Source of the DNA: PUND01 sp046538345
GTDB taxonomy: Bacteria; Planctomycetota; Phycisphaerae; SM23-33
Assembly: GCA_046538345.1 (NCBI GenBank)
Contig: JBKHJB010000097.1
Span: forward strand, 1-8,572
Length of the DNA: 8,572 bases
Direction of reading: 5' to 3'
Shown: positions 1 through 5,898 of the stretch, piece after piece
Layout: every line of letters begins with the position of its first letter
Position numbering within the stretch: the stretch's first letter is position 1
Made by a program: the position numbers and the translations under genes
The notes under the pieces: generated by a model
Database searches by the model: none
What the model was told of the DNA's origin: nothing
The model's input: only the letters and a program-made list of their open reading frames with translations

Positions 1-41
1 CCCGCTGCGCAGAAGAGGCGCTTAAGTAGCTTATCCACCCG

Positions 42-60
42 CCCGTGCGTTGCGGACGGG
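42..60 (+). terminator. Hairpin, possible terminator of upstream unit
   Basis: CCCGT pairs with ACGGG; after one G-G mismatch, CG pairs with CG around a TTG loop. This gives a compact 7-pair stem just after the stop codons at 23-29. The downstream stretch (gatgttta) is only weakly T-rich, so a full intrinsic terminator is doubtful. It lies just before the promoter of the rpmF operon, where a boundary would be expected. Confidence 0.35.
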
Positions 61-71
61 GATGTTTATGC

Positions 72-100
72 TTGACAATAAACTGGTGGCTGCCTAGCTT
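72..100 (+). promoter_or_regulatory. Candidate sigma-70-type promoter of the rpmF-plsX-fab operon
   Basis: A perfect -35 hexamer TTGACA (72-77) is followed by a 17-bp spacer and the -10-like TAGCTT (95-100), which keeps T1, A2 and T6 of the consensus. A start near base 107 would give a leader of about 68 nt. That leader can fold: TCGGC (101-105) pairs with GCCGA (109-113), and GCGGG (114-118) can pair with CCCGC (129-133). The perfect -35 and ideal spacing support the call; the weak -10 limits it. Confidence 0.55.
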
Positions 101-174
101 TCGGCCACGCCGAGCGGGTCCGCTGTGTCCCGCGGTTTCCGCATAGAGGCATTATTGAACGAGGATTAAACACG

Positions 175-360
175 ATGCTTGCTCCGACCAAAAAAACGTC
201 GCATTCCCGGACTCGTCGGCGGAGAAGTCACCACGCGCTTCGAGCGGTGAATTACACGGAGTGCCCGCGCTGCAACACGCCGAAGCTGCCGCATGCGGCC
301 TGTGACAACTGCGGTTATGTCCGTCCCGGCTTGAGCTTGGAGATTAAAGAGGAGAGCTGA
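175..360 (+). CDS. rpmF: 50S ribosomal protein L32
   Basis: Small zinc-binding protein of the large ribosomal subunit, 61 residues, the usual length for the family. The N-terminus is basic and follows the L32 pattern (P-x-K-K-T-S-x-S-R-x-x-x-R-R, then a HHAL motif at 19-22). The zinc ribbon is complete, with C30-x2-C33 and C43-x2-C46 followed by GY. The tail after residue 50 is slightly longer and more acidic than in many L32 proteins. The ATG has a GAGG Shine-Dalgarno at 161-164, 10 nt upstream. The gene leads the fatty acid operon; rpmF-plsX linkage is widespread in bacteria and ties ribosome production to membrane synthesis. Its stop is directly next to the plsX start, so the two are almost certainly co-transcribed and translationally coupled. 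Confidence 0.97.
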   Translation: MLAPTKKTSHSRTRRRRSHHALRAVNYTECPRCNTPKLPHAACDNCGYVRPGLSLEIKEES

Positions 361-363
361 GTG

Positions 364-1374
364 ATGCGGATCGGCATCGACGCCATGGGCGGCGACTCCG
401 CCCCCGTCGAGGAGATCCGCGGTGCCCTCAGCGCTCGAGCTTTGCTCGACGAGGGCGATCGCATCGTCCTCGTCGGTCGCGAAGAGCTTCTCCGCGAGCA
501 CCTCAATGAGACCGACGGGTGGGAGCGGTTCATCGAGGTCCACCCCGCCGATGAAGTCATCGGCATGGATGAGTCTCCGGTCGAGGCGCTGCGAAGCAAG
601 CCCAACAGCTCCATCGCCCTGCTGCTGGAGCTGCACAAACGCGGCGAGCTGGATGCCTGCATTTCGGCGGGCAATACGGGCGCCTTTGTGGCCTCGGCGC
701 AGATGCGCCTTCGCCGCCTGCGGGGCGTACACCGTCCCGGTATCGCCATAGTAACTCCGACTTATTCAGGCCCGGTCGCCCTGTGCGATGTCGGCGCGAA
801 TGTGCAGTGCCGTCCCCAACACCTCCACCAGTACGCCCTGATGGCGTCTATTTATCTCAACGCCCTTTGCGGGATCGACAAGCCCCGCGTAGGTCTGCTG
901 AGCGTCGGCGAGGAGGACACCAAGGGCAACGAGTTGGTCAAAAAGGCCCGCGACCTGATACGCAAAGACCCGAACATCGAACTGGTGGGTAACGTCGAAG
1001 GGCGGGACCTTTTCCACGGCGTCTGCGACGTGATGGTCTGCGACGGTTTCGTGGGAAACGTGGTACTGAAACTCATGGAAGGGATGGCCGGTGGTGTCAT
1101 CCGCGGGATGATCGGCGAGCTGACAGCGGCGATGCCGGACCACCAGCAGAACATCCGCAAAGCCGCCCAGAGCATCATCGATAAGTACGATTTCAACGAA
1201 TACGGCGGCGCGCCGCTGCTGGGCGTGGCGGGTATCTGCATTATCTGTCACGGCGCCAGCGACCACAGGGGTTTCAAGAACGCCGTCAGGGTCGCCCGCG
1301 ATTTCGCCCAGCAGAAGGTCAACGATCGCATCACCGACCTGTTGAGCAAAGACCGAAGGACCGCTCATGCCTGA
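364..1374 (+). CDS. plsX: Phosphate acyltransferase PlsX
   Basis: PlsX converts acyl-ACP and phosphate to acyl-phosphate, the acyl donor for PlsY in phosphatidic acid synthesis. It is a peripheral membrane enzyme linking FASII to phospholipid. Family signatures are visible throughout (numbered from ATG 364, 336 aa): MRIGIDAMGGD at the N-terminus, SAGNTGA at 101-107, DVGANVQCRP at 142-151, GEEDTKGNEL at 182-191, GNVEGRD at 209-215, CDGFVGN at 226-232 and GGAPLLGV at 281-288. Length is normal. GTG at 361 is also in frame, directly before the ATG; both can use GAGGAG at 349-354. I chose ATG because the family protein normally begins MRI-x-x-DAMGGD. The last 8 nt overlap fabH, indicating coupled translation. 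Confidence 0.97.
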   Translation: MRIGIDAMGGDSAPVEEIRGALSARALLDEGDRIVLVGREELLREHLNETDGWERFIEVHPADEVIGMDESPVEALRSKPNSSIALLLELHKRGELDACISAGNTGAFVASAQMRLRRLRGVHRPGIAIVTPTYSGPVALCDVGANVQCRPQHLHQYALMASIYLNALCGIDKPRVGLLSVGEEDTKGNELVKKARDLIRKDPNIELVGNVEGRDLFHGVCDVMVCDGFVGNVVLKLMEGMAGGVIRGMIGELTAAMPDHQQNIRKAAQSIIDKYDFNEYGGAPLLGVAGICIICHGASDHRGFKNAVRVARDFAQQKVNDRITDLLSKDRRTAHA

Positions 1375-2359
1375 CAGCCCCCGCGCGGCGATTACGGGGT
1401 TGGGTGTCGCCGTACCCCAGCGCGCAGTAACAAACGAAGACCTGGAAACCTTCGTCGACACTACCGACGAATGGATCACCCAGCGCACCGGCATCAAGAC
1501 GCGCCGGGTGGTTTCCGAAGGTCAGAGCACGGCTTCTCTTGCGATCGACGCGGCGCGTGCGTCGCTGGACGACGCCGGCATAAAGCCCGAGGATCTGGAC
1601 CTTATCATCTGCGCGACGGTCTGCCCGGAGATGACCCTTCCGGCGACGGCGTGCTTCGTGCAGAATGAGCTGGGCGCCCGCGACGTGCCGGCGTTTGACC
1701 TCGGCGCGGCCTGCAGCGGCTGGCTGTACGGACTGACCGTGGGCGAGCAGTTCATAACCACCGGAAAATACCGCCGCGTGCTGGTAATAGGCGCCGAGGC
1801 GCTGACCCGCTTCACCGACTGGACCGACCGCACCACCTGCGTGCTGTTCGGCGACGGCGCCGGTGCCGCTGTGCTCGAGCCCAGCGACGATGACGAAAAA
1901 GGGATACTCTACAGCGTAATGCACGCCGACGGGACCGGCTGGGACTACATACACGTGCCCGCCGGAGGCGCCAGGGAGGTAGCCACACACCAGACCGTCG
2001 CGGACCGCCGGCACTTCATCAAGATGAGAGGGCGGGACGTTTACAAGTTCGCCGTCGAGAAGATGCAATGGCTGCTGGCGGTCTGCACCAGTGCGTGCGG
2101 GCTGACCCCCGACGATGTGGACCTGGTGGTCCCCCACCAGGTGAACGTGCGGATTATCAAGTCCGCCACGGATAAGCTGGGGTTCCCGCTGGAGAAGGTG
2201 TACATGAACATTGACCGGTACGGCAACACGTCGGCCGCTTCGATACCTCTGGCGATGGGCGACGCACGCGGCGAGGGGCTTATCGGACCCGGTTCGCTGG
2301 TGCTTCTGGTGGCGTTCGGTGCGGGGTTGACCTGGGCCGGCACCGTCGTTCGACTCTGA
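1367..2359 (+). CDS. fabH: 3-oxoacyl-ACP synthase III (KAS III)
   Basis: FabH starts fatty acid synthesis by condensing an acyl-CoA primer, usually acetyl-CoA, with malonyl-ACP. The 330-residue protein has the family hallmarks: TDEWITQRTGI at 33-43, the nucleophile C116 in AACSGW, H257 in VPHQVN and N287 in GNTSAASIP. This is the complete Cys-His-Asn triad that separates KAS III from the Cys-His-His FabF/FabB type. The usual Phe after CSG is Trp here, a mild change next to the active site. The ATG lies inside the end of plsX (8-nt overlap) and has GAAGGA (1355-1360) 6 nt upstream. Primer preference (acetyl or branched) cannot be read reliably from sequence. FabD follows after 24 bp. Confidence 0.97.
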   Translation: MPDSPRAAITGLGVAVPQRAVTNEDLETFVDTTDEWITQRTGIKTRRVVSEGQSTASLAIDAARASLDDAGIKPEDLDLIICATVCPEMTLPATACFVQNELGARDVPAFDLGAACSGWLYGLTVGEQFITTGKYRRVLVIGAEALTRFTDWTDRTTCVLFGDGAGAAVLEPSDDDEKGILYSVMHADGTGWDYIHVPAGGAREVATHQTVADRRHFIKMRGRDVYKFAVEKMQWLLAVCTSACGLTPDDVDLVVPHQVNVRIIKSATDKLGFPLEKVYMNIDRYGNTSAASIPLAMGDARGEGLIGPGSLVLLVAFGAGLTWAGTVVRL

Positions 2360-2383
2360 GACGAGCTTTTTCGAGCTTAGACC

Positions 2384-3322
2384 ATGAAACTTGCAACACT
2401 GTTCCCGGGACAAGGCGCGCAGAAGGTCGGTATGGGCAAGGACGTCTGCGAGACGTCGCCCGCAGCCGCCGCGGTCTTTGACCAGGCCGAGCAGGCCGTC
2501 GAAATGCCGCTGCGCAAGCTCTGCTTCGAAGGACCGGAAGAAACCCTTGCCCGTACGGACATCTGCCAGCCGGCGATATTCACGGTATCGGCCGCCATGC
2601 TGGCGGCGATGGGTGAGCGTCTCGGCGACGACGCGCCCCGGCCGGACGTAACCGCCGGATTGAGCTTGGGTGAGTACACCGCGCTTTACGCCGCCGGAGG
2701 CGTGGACCTGGCGACCGGAGTGCGGCTGGTTGCCCGTCGCGGCGCCGAGATGCAGCGGGCCGCCGAGCAGACCGACTCCGGCATGGTCAGTGTACTTGGC
2801 ATCGACGAGGAAACCGCCTGGAAGCTCGCCGAAGCAGCCGCCGACGGGCAGGTGCTGGTCTGCGCGAACTTCAACTGCCCCGGGCAGGTGGTGCTCTCCG
2901 GCGAGTCCGCCGCCTGCAAGCGGGCCGCGGAGCTGGCCGAGCAGTTCGGCGCCTCCGGCGCGGTGGAGCTTAAGGTGGCCGGTGCTTTCCACAGCGAATT
3001 GATGCGTCCGGCGGCCGACGCCCTTTCCGAGACGCTCGCCGAAGCCGAAATCCGCAAGCCCCGCGTGCCGGTGGTCTCGAACGTGGACGCCCGACCGCAC
3101 GAAGACCCCGACGACATCCGCCGCTGCCTGCTCGAACAGCTCACCTCTCCGGTTCGCTGGCGGCAGTGCATGGAGTACATGCTCACCGACGACGTGGAGA
3201 AGTTCTACGAGGTGGGTCCCGGGCGTGTGCTCGCCGGACTGATGAAACGAATAAAGCGTCGCGCGGATTTCACTAGCATCAACCGCGCCGATACGATAGA
3301 GAAGCTGGCCCGAACCGAATAG
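2384..3322 (+). CDS. fabD: Malonyl-CoA:ACP transacylase
   Basis: FabD moves malonyl from CoA to ACP, supplying the extender unit for FabH and FabF. The 312-residue protein has FPGQGAQ at 7-13 (oxyanion-hole region), Q62 in CQPAI, catalytic S94 in GLSLGEY, R119 in ARRG (malonyl carboxylate binding) and catalytic H202 in AFHS. The nucleophile elbow reads GLSLGE rather than the common GHSLGE; the Leu form is known from plant plastid enzymes and from chlamydia/planctomycete relatives, so this is a lineage hint rather than a defect. The start is fixed by the N-terminal motif, but the upstream 24 bp lacks a clear Shine-Dalgarno (only GAG at 2373-2375), so translation may rely on coupling with fabH. 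Confidence 0.97.
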   Translation: MKLATLFPGQGAQKVGMGKDVCETSPAAAAVFDQAEQAVEMPLRKLCFEGPEETLARTDICQPAIFTVSAAMLAAMGERLGDDAPRPDVTAGLSLGEYTALYAAGGVDLATGVRLVARRGAEMQRAAEQTDSGMVSVLGIDEETAWKLAEAAADGQVLVCANFNCPGQVVLSGESAACKRAAELAEQFGASGAVELKVAGAFHSELMRPAADALSETLAEAEIRKPRVPVVSNVDARPHEDPDDIRRCLLEQLTSPVRWRQCMEYMLTDDVEKFYEVGPGRVLAGLMKRIKRRADFTSINRADTIEKLARTE

Positions 3323-3345
3323 CGACGTTATGTTCGAGGTACAAA

Positions 3346-4095
3346 ATGTCTGAGAAAGCACAAGACAGACCCGTAGCCATAGTCACCGGCGGCGCCCGCG
3401 GCATAGGGCGTGAAATCTGCCGGGAACTGCTCGCCGGCGGCATGACCGTGGTGGCCGTTGACTTGCGCGACGATTTGCTCGCCGAGCTTCCCGAGGCGCC
3501 GGACTCACCGGGCGAACGGCTCGCGACGCGGGCCATGGACGTCACCGACAGCGAGGGCTTTACCTCTGTAATAGACGAGGTGGCCGAGCAATTCGGGCGG
3601 CTGGACGTGCTGGTCAACAACGCGGGCATCACCCGCGACGGTCTGCTGATGCGGATGGAAGACTCCGACTGGGAGACGGTTCTGAAGGTGAACCTTACCA
3701 GCGCTTTTATCGGCACCCGCGCCGCCAGCCGACACATGATGCGCAATCGCAACGGATGCATCATCAATATGGCGAGCTTCTCCGGTCTGGAAGGCAATCG
3801 CGGGCAGGCGAATTACTCGGCGAGCAAGGCGGGACTTATTGGCCTGACCAAGAGCACCGCCAAAGAGTTCGCCTCCAAGAACGTCCGCTGCAACGCGGTG
3901 GCGCCCGGCTTCATCCGGACCGAGATGACCGACGCCCTGCCCCAGCAGGCCAAGGACGCCGCGCTGGGGATGATTCCGCTGAAGCGATTCGGCGAGCCGA
4001 CTGACATAGCGAAGGTGGTGGCGTTTCTGGCGTCCGACGCGGCGCGGTACATCACCGGGCAGGTCGTCAGCGTGGACGGCGGGATGCACATGTAG
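3346..4095 (+). CDS. fabG: 3-oxoacyl-ACP reductase
   Basis: FabG reduces 3-ketoacyl-ACP to 3-hydroxyacyl-ACP with NADPH, the first reductive step of each elongation cycle. It is a classical short-chain dehydrogenase of 249 residues. The Rossmann glycine motif TGGARGIG is at 14-21, NNAG at 91-94, the tetrad is N116, S144, Y157 and K161 (in NYSASKAG), and PGFIRTEMT is at 188-196. R18 in the glycine loop fits NADP(H) use. The SDR family is broad, but the placement between fabD and acpP and the GNRGQANY context make FabG secure. The ATG has CGAGGT (3335-3340) 5 nt upstream. The next gene is 144 bp away, by far the largest gap within the operon. Confidence 0.97.
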   Translation: MSEKAQDRPVAIVTGGARGIGREICRELLAGGMTVVAVDLRDDLLAELPEAPDSPGERLATRAMDVTDSEGFTSVIDEVAEQFGRLDVLVNNAGITRDGLLMRMEDSDWETVLKVNLTSAFIGTRAASRHMMRNRNGCIINMASFSGLEGNRGQANYSASKAGLIGLTKSTAKEFASKNVRCNAVAPGFIRTEMTDALPQQAKDAALGMIPLKRFGEPTDIAKVVAFLASDAARYITGQVVSVDGGMHM

Positions 4096-4118
4096 CGAGA
4101 AAATAATTACTGTTGCAT

Positions 4119-4133
4119 GGCCCGTTACGGGCC
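4119..4133 (+). repeat. Perfect inverted repeat GGCCCG-TTA-CGGGCC
   Basis: A perfect 6-bp stem with a 3-nt loop, 23 bp after the fabG stop. No T-run follows, so it is not an intrinsic terminator. It is preceded by TGTTGCATGGCC, which recurs as TGTTGCGTGACC 33 bp downstream (10 of 12 identical). It could be an RNA hairpin that protects the fabG 3' end after processing, or half of a tandem protein-binding region. Confidence 0.5.
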
Positions 4134-4145
4134 CTGACGATGGTG

Positions 4146-4174
4146 TTGCGTGACCACGGGGGTCACGCTATAGT
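4146..4174 (+). promoter_or_regulatory. Candidate internal promoter of acpP-fabF
   Basis: TTGCGT (4146-4151), a 17-bp spacer and TATAGT (4169-4174, 5 of 6 matches to TATAAT) form a sigma-70-like promoter in the only long gap of the operon. Predicted start is near 4181, giving about 59 nt of leader before GTG 4240. ACP is normally needed in large excess over the FASII enzymes, so an extra promoter here is plausible. The -35 matches only TTG, so confidence is moderate. Confidence 0.5.
4148..4168. promoter_or_regulatory. Operator-like inverted repeat inside the acpP promoter spacer
   Basis: GCGTGACC, five bases, then GGTCACGC: a perfect 8-bp dyad. It starts in the -35 hexamer and ends at the base before the -10 hexamer, filling the spacer of the candidate acpP promoter. 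A dimeric regulator bound here would directly affect RNA polymerase. It could also form an RNA hairpin in read-through transcripts from fabG. I do not recognise the site as that of a known fatty acid regulator. Confidence 0.5.
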
Positions 4175-4175
4175 A

Positions 4176-4204
4176 CCGCCGCCCGCATAAGCGGCGGGCA
4201 TTTT
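4176..4204 (+). terminator. Hairpin(s) plus T4, possible attenuator before acpP
   Basis: Two mutually exclusive stems are possible: CCGCCGC (4176-4182) with GCGGCGG (4191-4197), 7 bp, or GCCCGC (4181-4186) with GCGGGC (4194-4199), 6 bp. The second is followed by A and then TTTT (4201-4204). The T-run is short, so termination would be partial. For transcripts starting near 4181, the second stem would sit at the extreme 5' end, where it could instead protect the RNA. Confidence 0.35.
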
Positions 4205-4226
4205 CGCCAGTAGTGGTCCTTGGCAT

Positions 4227-4231
4227 GGAGG
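4227..4231 (+). promoter_or_regulatory. Shine-Dalgarno GGAGG that sets the acpP start
   Basis: GGAGG lies 8 nt before GTG 4240. It overlaps the in-frame ATG at 4225-4227, which therefore looks like part of the ribosome binding region rather than the start codon. The upstream in-frame GTG 4213 and ATG 4225 have no comparable site. Confidence 0.65.
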
Positions 4232-4239
4232 ACGAACCG

Positions 4240-4485
4240 GTGCCCGACGAAGTGGAACAGAGAGTCATCGAGATCGTTGCAGAGCAAATGGGTGTGGACA
4301 AAAGCGAGATCACCCGCGAGACGTCGTTCATCAACGACCTCAACGCTGACTCGCTGGACACCGTTGAGCTGGTCATGGAGTTCGAAGACGAGTTCGAGCT
4401 GTCCATACCCGACGAAGAGGCGGAGAAAATCCAGACGGTCGGACAGGCCGTGGATTACATCAAAGAGCACACCAGCAAGGTCTGA
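4240..4485 (+). CDS. acpP: Acyl carrier protein
   Basis: Small acidic carrier that holds growing acyl chains on a 4'-phosphopantetheine arm for FabD, FabH, FabG, FabF and PlsX. From GTG 4240 the protein has 81 residues, the normal ACP length. The prosthetic group attachment site is S38 in DLNADSLD, at the start of helix II (LDTVELVMEFEDEF), the acidic face that docks partner enzymes. PDEEAEKI at 57-64 is also typical; N35 replaces the commoner Gly. The frame is open further upstream (ATG 4225, GTG 4213), but only GTG 4240 has a well-spaced GGAGG, and the longer forms would add a non-conserved head. It is likely driven both from the operon and from a promoter in the preceding gap. FabF follows after 21 bp. 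Confidence 0.96.
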   Translation: MPDEVEQRVIEIVAEQMGVDKSEITRETSFINDLNADSLDTVELVMEFEDEFELSIPDEEAEKIQTVGQAVDYIKEHTSKV

Positions 4486-4506
4486 GCGAGTATAGGGACC
4501 ACCCTC

Positions 4507-5787
4507 ATGGCCAGATGTTGCAACGGGAAGTCCCTCTCGCCGCGCCGCGTCGTGGTTACAGGGCTTGGTACGGTCAATCCGATCGGCCACAACGCCGAGG
4601 AGTTCTGGAAGGCCCTGCTGGACGGCGTCAGCGGCGTAAGGCGGATTCAGCGGTTCGATCCCGACCCCTTCACCAGCCAGATCGGCGGTGAGGTGCAGAA
4701 CTGGGAGTCCGTACCGTCGGATTTGCTCGACCCGCGCGAGAGCAAACGCATGGACCGCTTCAGTCAGTTCGCGGTCACCAGCGCGATCGAAGCGGTGCGC
4801 GACAGCGCGCTGGACTTCGGCTCCGAGAACCCCGACCGCGCCGGCGTGCTCGTCGGCAGCGGCATCGGCGGACTCCAGGAGCTTGAGGACCAGCACAACC
4901 GCATGATCGCCAAAGGCCCCAAGCGCGTCAGCCCGTTTACCGTCCCCAAGCTCATGGGCAACGCCGCGTCGGGCAATATCTCCATCCTCTGGGGCCTGCA
5001 CGGGCCGAACGCGTCGATTGCGACGGCGTGCGCGTCGGCTTCCAACGCCATCGGCGAGGCGATGCGAATGGTCGTCCGTGGCGAAGCGGACATCATGATA
5101 ACCGGCGGCTCGGAAGCGGCGCTTACCCCCATCGGACTGGCGAGCTTCTGCTCGCTTAAAGGGCTTTCCACCCGCAACGACGAACCGCACCGCGCATCTC
5201 GTCCGTGGGACAAGGACCGGGACGGGTTCATCCTCGCCGAGGGTTGCGGCGTGGTTGTTCTGGAAGAATACGAGCACGCCAAAGCACGCGGCGCGGAGAT
5301 ATACGCCGAGCTTATCGGCTACGCCGCCAGCGGCGACGGATACCACATAACCGCGCCTCAGCCCGACGGCGTGGGCGCCTGCAAGGCGATGCAGTGGGCT
5401 TTGGACGACGCCGAAATCAAACCAGAGGACGTGGACTACATCAACGCCCACGGAACCAGCACCGTACTCGGCGACATCGCCGAAGTCCGCGCGGTAAAGA
5501 AGATATTCGGCGACCACGCCGCAAAGGGACTGGCTATCTCCTCAACCAAGAGCGCCCACGGACACCTGCTGGGCGCTTCCGGCGGCGTGGAGCTGATAGC
5601 AGCCATCAAGACAATCACCGAAGGCATCCTGCCACCGACGCTCAATCTCGACGAGCCGGACGAGGAATGCGACCTGGACTTCGTGCCGCATACGCCAAGG
5701 CAGCAGAAGGTGGACGTGGTGATGAGCAACAGCTTCGGCTTCGGCGGGCACAACGCCTGCCTGGTGCTGAGACGGTTCAACGGCTGA
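4507..5787 (+). CDS. fabF: 3-oxoacyl-ACP synthase II (KAS II)
   Basis: FabF condenses acyl-ACP with malonyl-ACP in each elongation round. The 426-residue protein has the RRVVVTGLG start motif at 13-21, nucleophile C175 in TACASASNAI, H315 in NAHGTST, K348 and H353 in KSAHGHLLGASGG, and the gating-loop F412 in FGFGGHN. The Cys-His-His set assigns it to the FabF/FabB class; its place after acpP favours FabF. Two small oddities: a 12-residue head before the first strand with two adjacent Cys (C4, C5), and H351 where many family members carry T or I. The ATG has AGGGA (4494-4498) 8 nt upstream. It is the last gene of the operon. No clear intrinsic terminator follows, only repeats and one hairpin without a T-run. 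Confidence 0.96.
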   Translation: MARCCNGKSLSPRRVVVTGLGTVNPIGHNAEEFWKALLDGVSGVRRIQRFDPDPFTSQIGGEVQNWESVPSDLLDPRESKRMDRFSQFAVTSAIEAVRDSALDFGSENPDRAGVLVGSGIGGLQELEDQHNRMIAKGPKRVSPFTVPKLMGNAASGNISILWGLHGPNASIATACASASNAIGEAMRMVVRGEADIMITGGSEAALTPIGLASFCSLKGLSTRNDEPHRASRPWDKDRDGFILAEGCGVVVLEEYEHAKARGAEIYAELIGYAASGDGYHITAPQPDGVGACKAMQWALDDAEIKPEDVDYINAHGTSTVLGDIAEVRAVKKIFGDHAAKGLAISSTKSAHGHLLGASGGVELIAAIKTITEGILPPTLNLDEPDEECDLDFVPHTPRQQKVDVVMSNSFGFGGHNACLVLRRFNG

Positions 5788-5803
5788 GCCGCCCTACGAC
5801 GAA

Positions 5804-5839
5804 ATCACCAAGACCACGAAGCCCACAAAGACCACAAAG
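5804..5839. repeat. Four copies of a degenerate 9-nt tandem repeat
   Basis: The units are ATCACCAAG, ACCACGAAG, CCCACAAAG and ACCACAAAG, running without gaps 17 nt after the fabF stop. From memory, similar short-period CACGAAG/CACAAAG (reverse CTTTGTGG/CTTCGTGG) arrays are scattered between genes in planctomycetes and other bacteria. Read as protein on the minus strand it gives Phe/Val-rich runs, so it can create false ORF tails. It is probably a dispersed intergenic repeat, not a gene. Confidence 0.7.
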
Positions 5840-5843
5840 TTTT

Positions 5844-5868
5844 CAGAAGCAGCGTGCTCCGGCTTCTG
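5844..5868. repeat. Hairpin between the two short-period repeats
   Basis: CAGAAGC (5844-5850) pairs with GCTTCTG (5862-5868) around an 11-nt loop. It sits midway between the convergent fabF and nucleotidyltransferase genes. Neither strand has a T-run after the stem, so it is not a standard intrinsic terminator, but it is the only candidate structure for ending either transcript here. Confidence 0.35.
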
Positions 5869-5898
5869 CCTGTTGCCTACTGCCTTTTGCCCATTGCC
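5864..5898. repeat. Five copies of a 7-nt NNNTGCC repeat overlapping the end of the nucleotidyltransferase gene
   Basis: The units are TTCTGCC, TGTTGCC, TACTGCC, TTTTGCC and CATTGCC. Arrays of this GGCAGTA/GGCAATG type are, from memory, dispersed in several bacterial groups, often between genes. This array covers the last residues and the TAG stop (5877-5879) of the minus-strand nucleotidyltransferase, so the repeat supplies that protein's C-terminus and stop codon. Confidence 0.7.

Noticed and set aside
3..29. Possible last codons of an upstream plus-strand gene (frame ending ALK then TAG at 27-29)
   Set aside because: Only eight codons are visible. A DUF177/YceD gene often precedes rpmF, but nothing here is diagnostic.
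3330..3353. Seven-codon ORF starting at ATG 3330 before fabG
   Set aside because: No Shine-Dalgarno of its own and no leader-peptide character; it overlaps the fabG ribosome binding site by chance.
1331..3361. 676-codon open frame on the minus strand, antisense to fabH and fabD
   Set aside because: It lies wholly opposite two well-conserved genes; the His/Gly/Arg/Val-rich product has no recognisable motif. Long antisense frames are expected in GC-rich genes with strong third-position bias.
4113..4141. Second promoter-like pair TTGCAT-17-GACGAT upstream of acpP
   Set aside because: The -10 matches only 3 of 6 bases; it is better explained as part of the 12-bp direct repeat shared with the stronger promoter candidate.
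4168..5517. 449-codon minus-strand frame antisense to acpP and fabF
   Set aside because: Same artefact: no motifs, no ribosome binding site noted, and both plus-strand genes are secure by active-site motifs.
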